From NCBI GenBank assembly GCA_002937495.1, contig PTJW01000067.1, forward strand, positions 1-5,364: 5,364 nt of DNA, read 5' to 3'. Shown here piece after piece: positions 5,327-5,364 of this stretch. The notes under the pieces were generated by a model. The model ran no database searches, had not been told where the DNA came from, and saw only the letters and a program-made list of their open reading frames with translations. The translations under genes and the position numbers were made by a program. The number at the start of each line of letters is the position of its first letter. Within the stretch, counting starts at the first letter, position 1. The stretch is from Pseudomonadota bacterium. Its GTDB lineage: Bacteria; Pseudomonadota; Alphaproteobacteria; UBA1280; UBA12223.

Positions 5327-5364
5327 TATAAACCTCCATCATTACCTAAGTAGATACCAATTTT
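5326..5364 (-). CDS. C-terminal tail of an upstream gene (partial, 12 codons)
   Basis: One frame is open from the window edge and ends KIGIYLGNDGGL followed by TAA. The last A of that stop is the A of the next gene's ATG (TAATG). The other two frames stop within 21 bases. The overlap is the main reason to call this a gene end. In type IV pilus operons the gene before pilO is pilN, so a PilN-like protein is a reasonable guess, but 12 residues cannot show it. Confidence 0.5.
   Translation of the reverse strand, partial: KIGIYLGNDGGL
5333..5337 (-). promoter_or_regulatory. Shine-Dalgarno GGAGG of the PilO/GspM-like gene
   Basis: GGAGG is 6 bases before the ATG at 5326-5324 and overlaps the final codons of the presumed upstream gene. 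Confidence 0.75.

Larger units (their letters stand above)
1..5364 (-). other. Single co-directional operon, pilus-like genes ending in hemW
   Basis: All genes lie on one strand. Junctions in order are: 1-base overlap, 20-base overlap, 28-base gap, 1-base gap, 17-base gap and 3-base gap. There is no room for internal promoters outside coding DNA, and no GC-rich hairpin followed by a T-run occurs at any junction. The promoter should lie beyond 5364 and the transcript end beyond position 1. Strong Shine-Dalgarno sites at the pilin-like genes, and none at hemW, suggest unequal translation from one mRNA. Confidence 0.7.

Noticed and set aside
1..5364. CRISPR arrays, insertion sequences, tRNA or rRNA genes
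   Set aside because: No regularly spaced repeats, terminal inverted repeats, transposase motifs or RNA-gene cloverleaf signals were seen; nearly every base is accounted for by minus-strand coding frames.

Overview
The window holds one compact run of minus-strand genes, read from high to low coordinates. No promoter or clear terminator is visible inside it, and no gene-free gap exceeds 28 bases. By eye the DNA is AT-rich, at roughly one third G+C. The only gene with close, well-known relatives is the last one, hemW. Its N-terminal iron-sulfur segment (HWPWCKSKCPYCDFNSH) and C-terminal half read like alphaproteobacterial HemW. I therefore infer a low-GC alphaproteobacterium, possibly host-associated. 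This rests on one protein and is moderately confident at best.

Layout in transcription order. (1) The last 12 codons of an upstream gene (5364-5326), whose TAA shares its final A with the next ATG. (2) A 172-residue single-pass inner-membrane protein resembling PilO/GspM (5326-4808). (3) A 216-residue exported protein overlapping it by 20 bases (4827-4177); its C-terminus resembles the PilP / GspC homology-region beta-domain, apparently split by a charged helical insert. (4) A 425-residue membrane-anchored, pilin-like protein with no prepilin peptidase site and a calcium-type DxDxDGxxDxxD loop (4148-2871). (5) A 292-residue pilin-like protein with a class III leader (2869-1991). (6) A 331-residue paralogue of it, also with a class III leader (1973-978). 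(7) hemW, starting 3 bases after the pilin stop and cut by the window's left edge (974-1).

How they may work together: genes 2 and 3 look like the inner-membrane/periplasmic alignment parts of a type IV pilus or type II secretion machine (PilN-PilO-PilP or GspL-GspM-GspC logic). Genes 4-6 would be its pilin or pseudopilin subunits. The ATPase, platform protein, secretin and prepilin peptidase are not in the window. The most unusual point is that the three pilin-like proteins share an enlarged two-module layout. Each has an N-terminal helix plus a D-x-W pseudopilin-type module, then a second amphipathic helix and a second, shorter module. One of the three has lost the processing signal. I do not recognise this trio as a named family. 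hemW appears to be a housekeeping passenger at the end of the operon.
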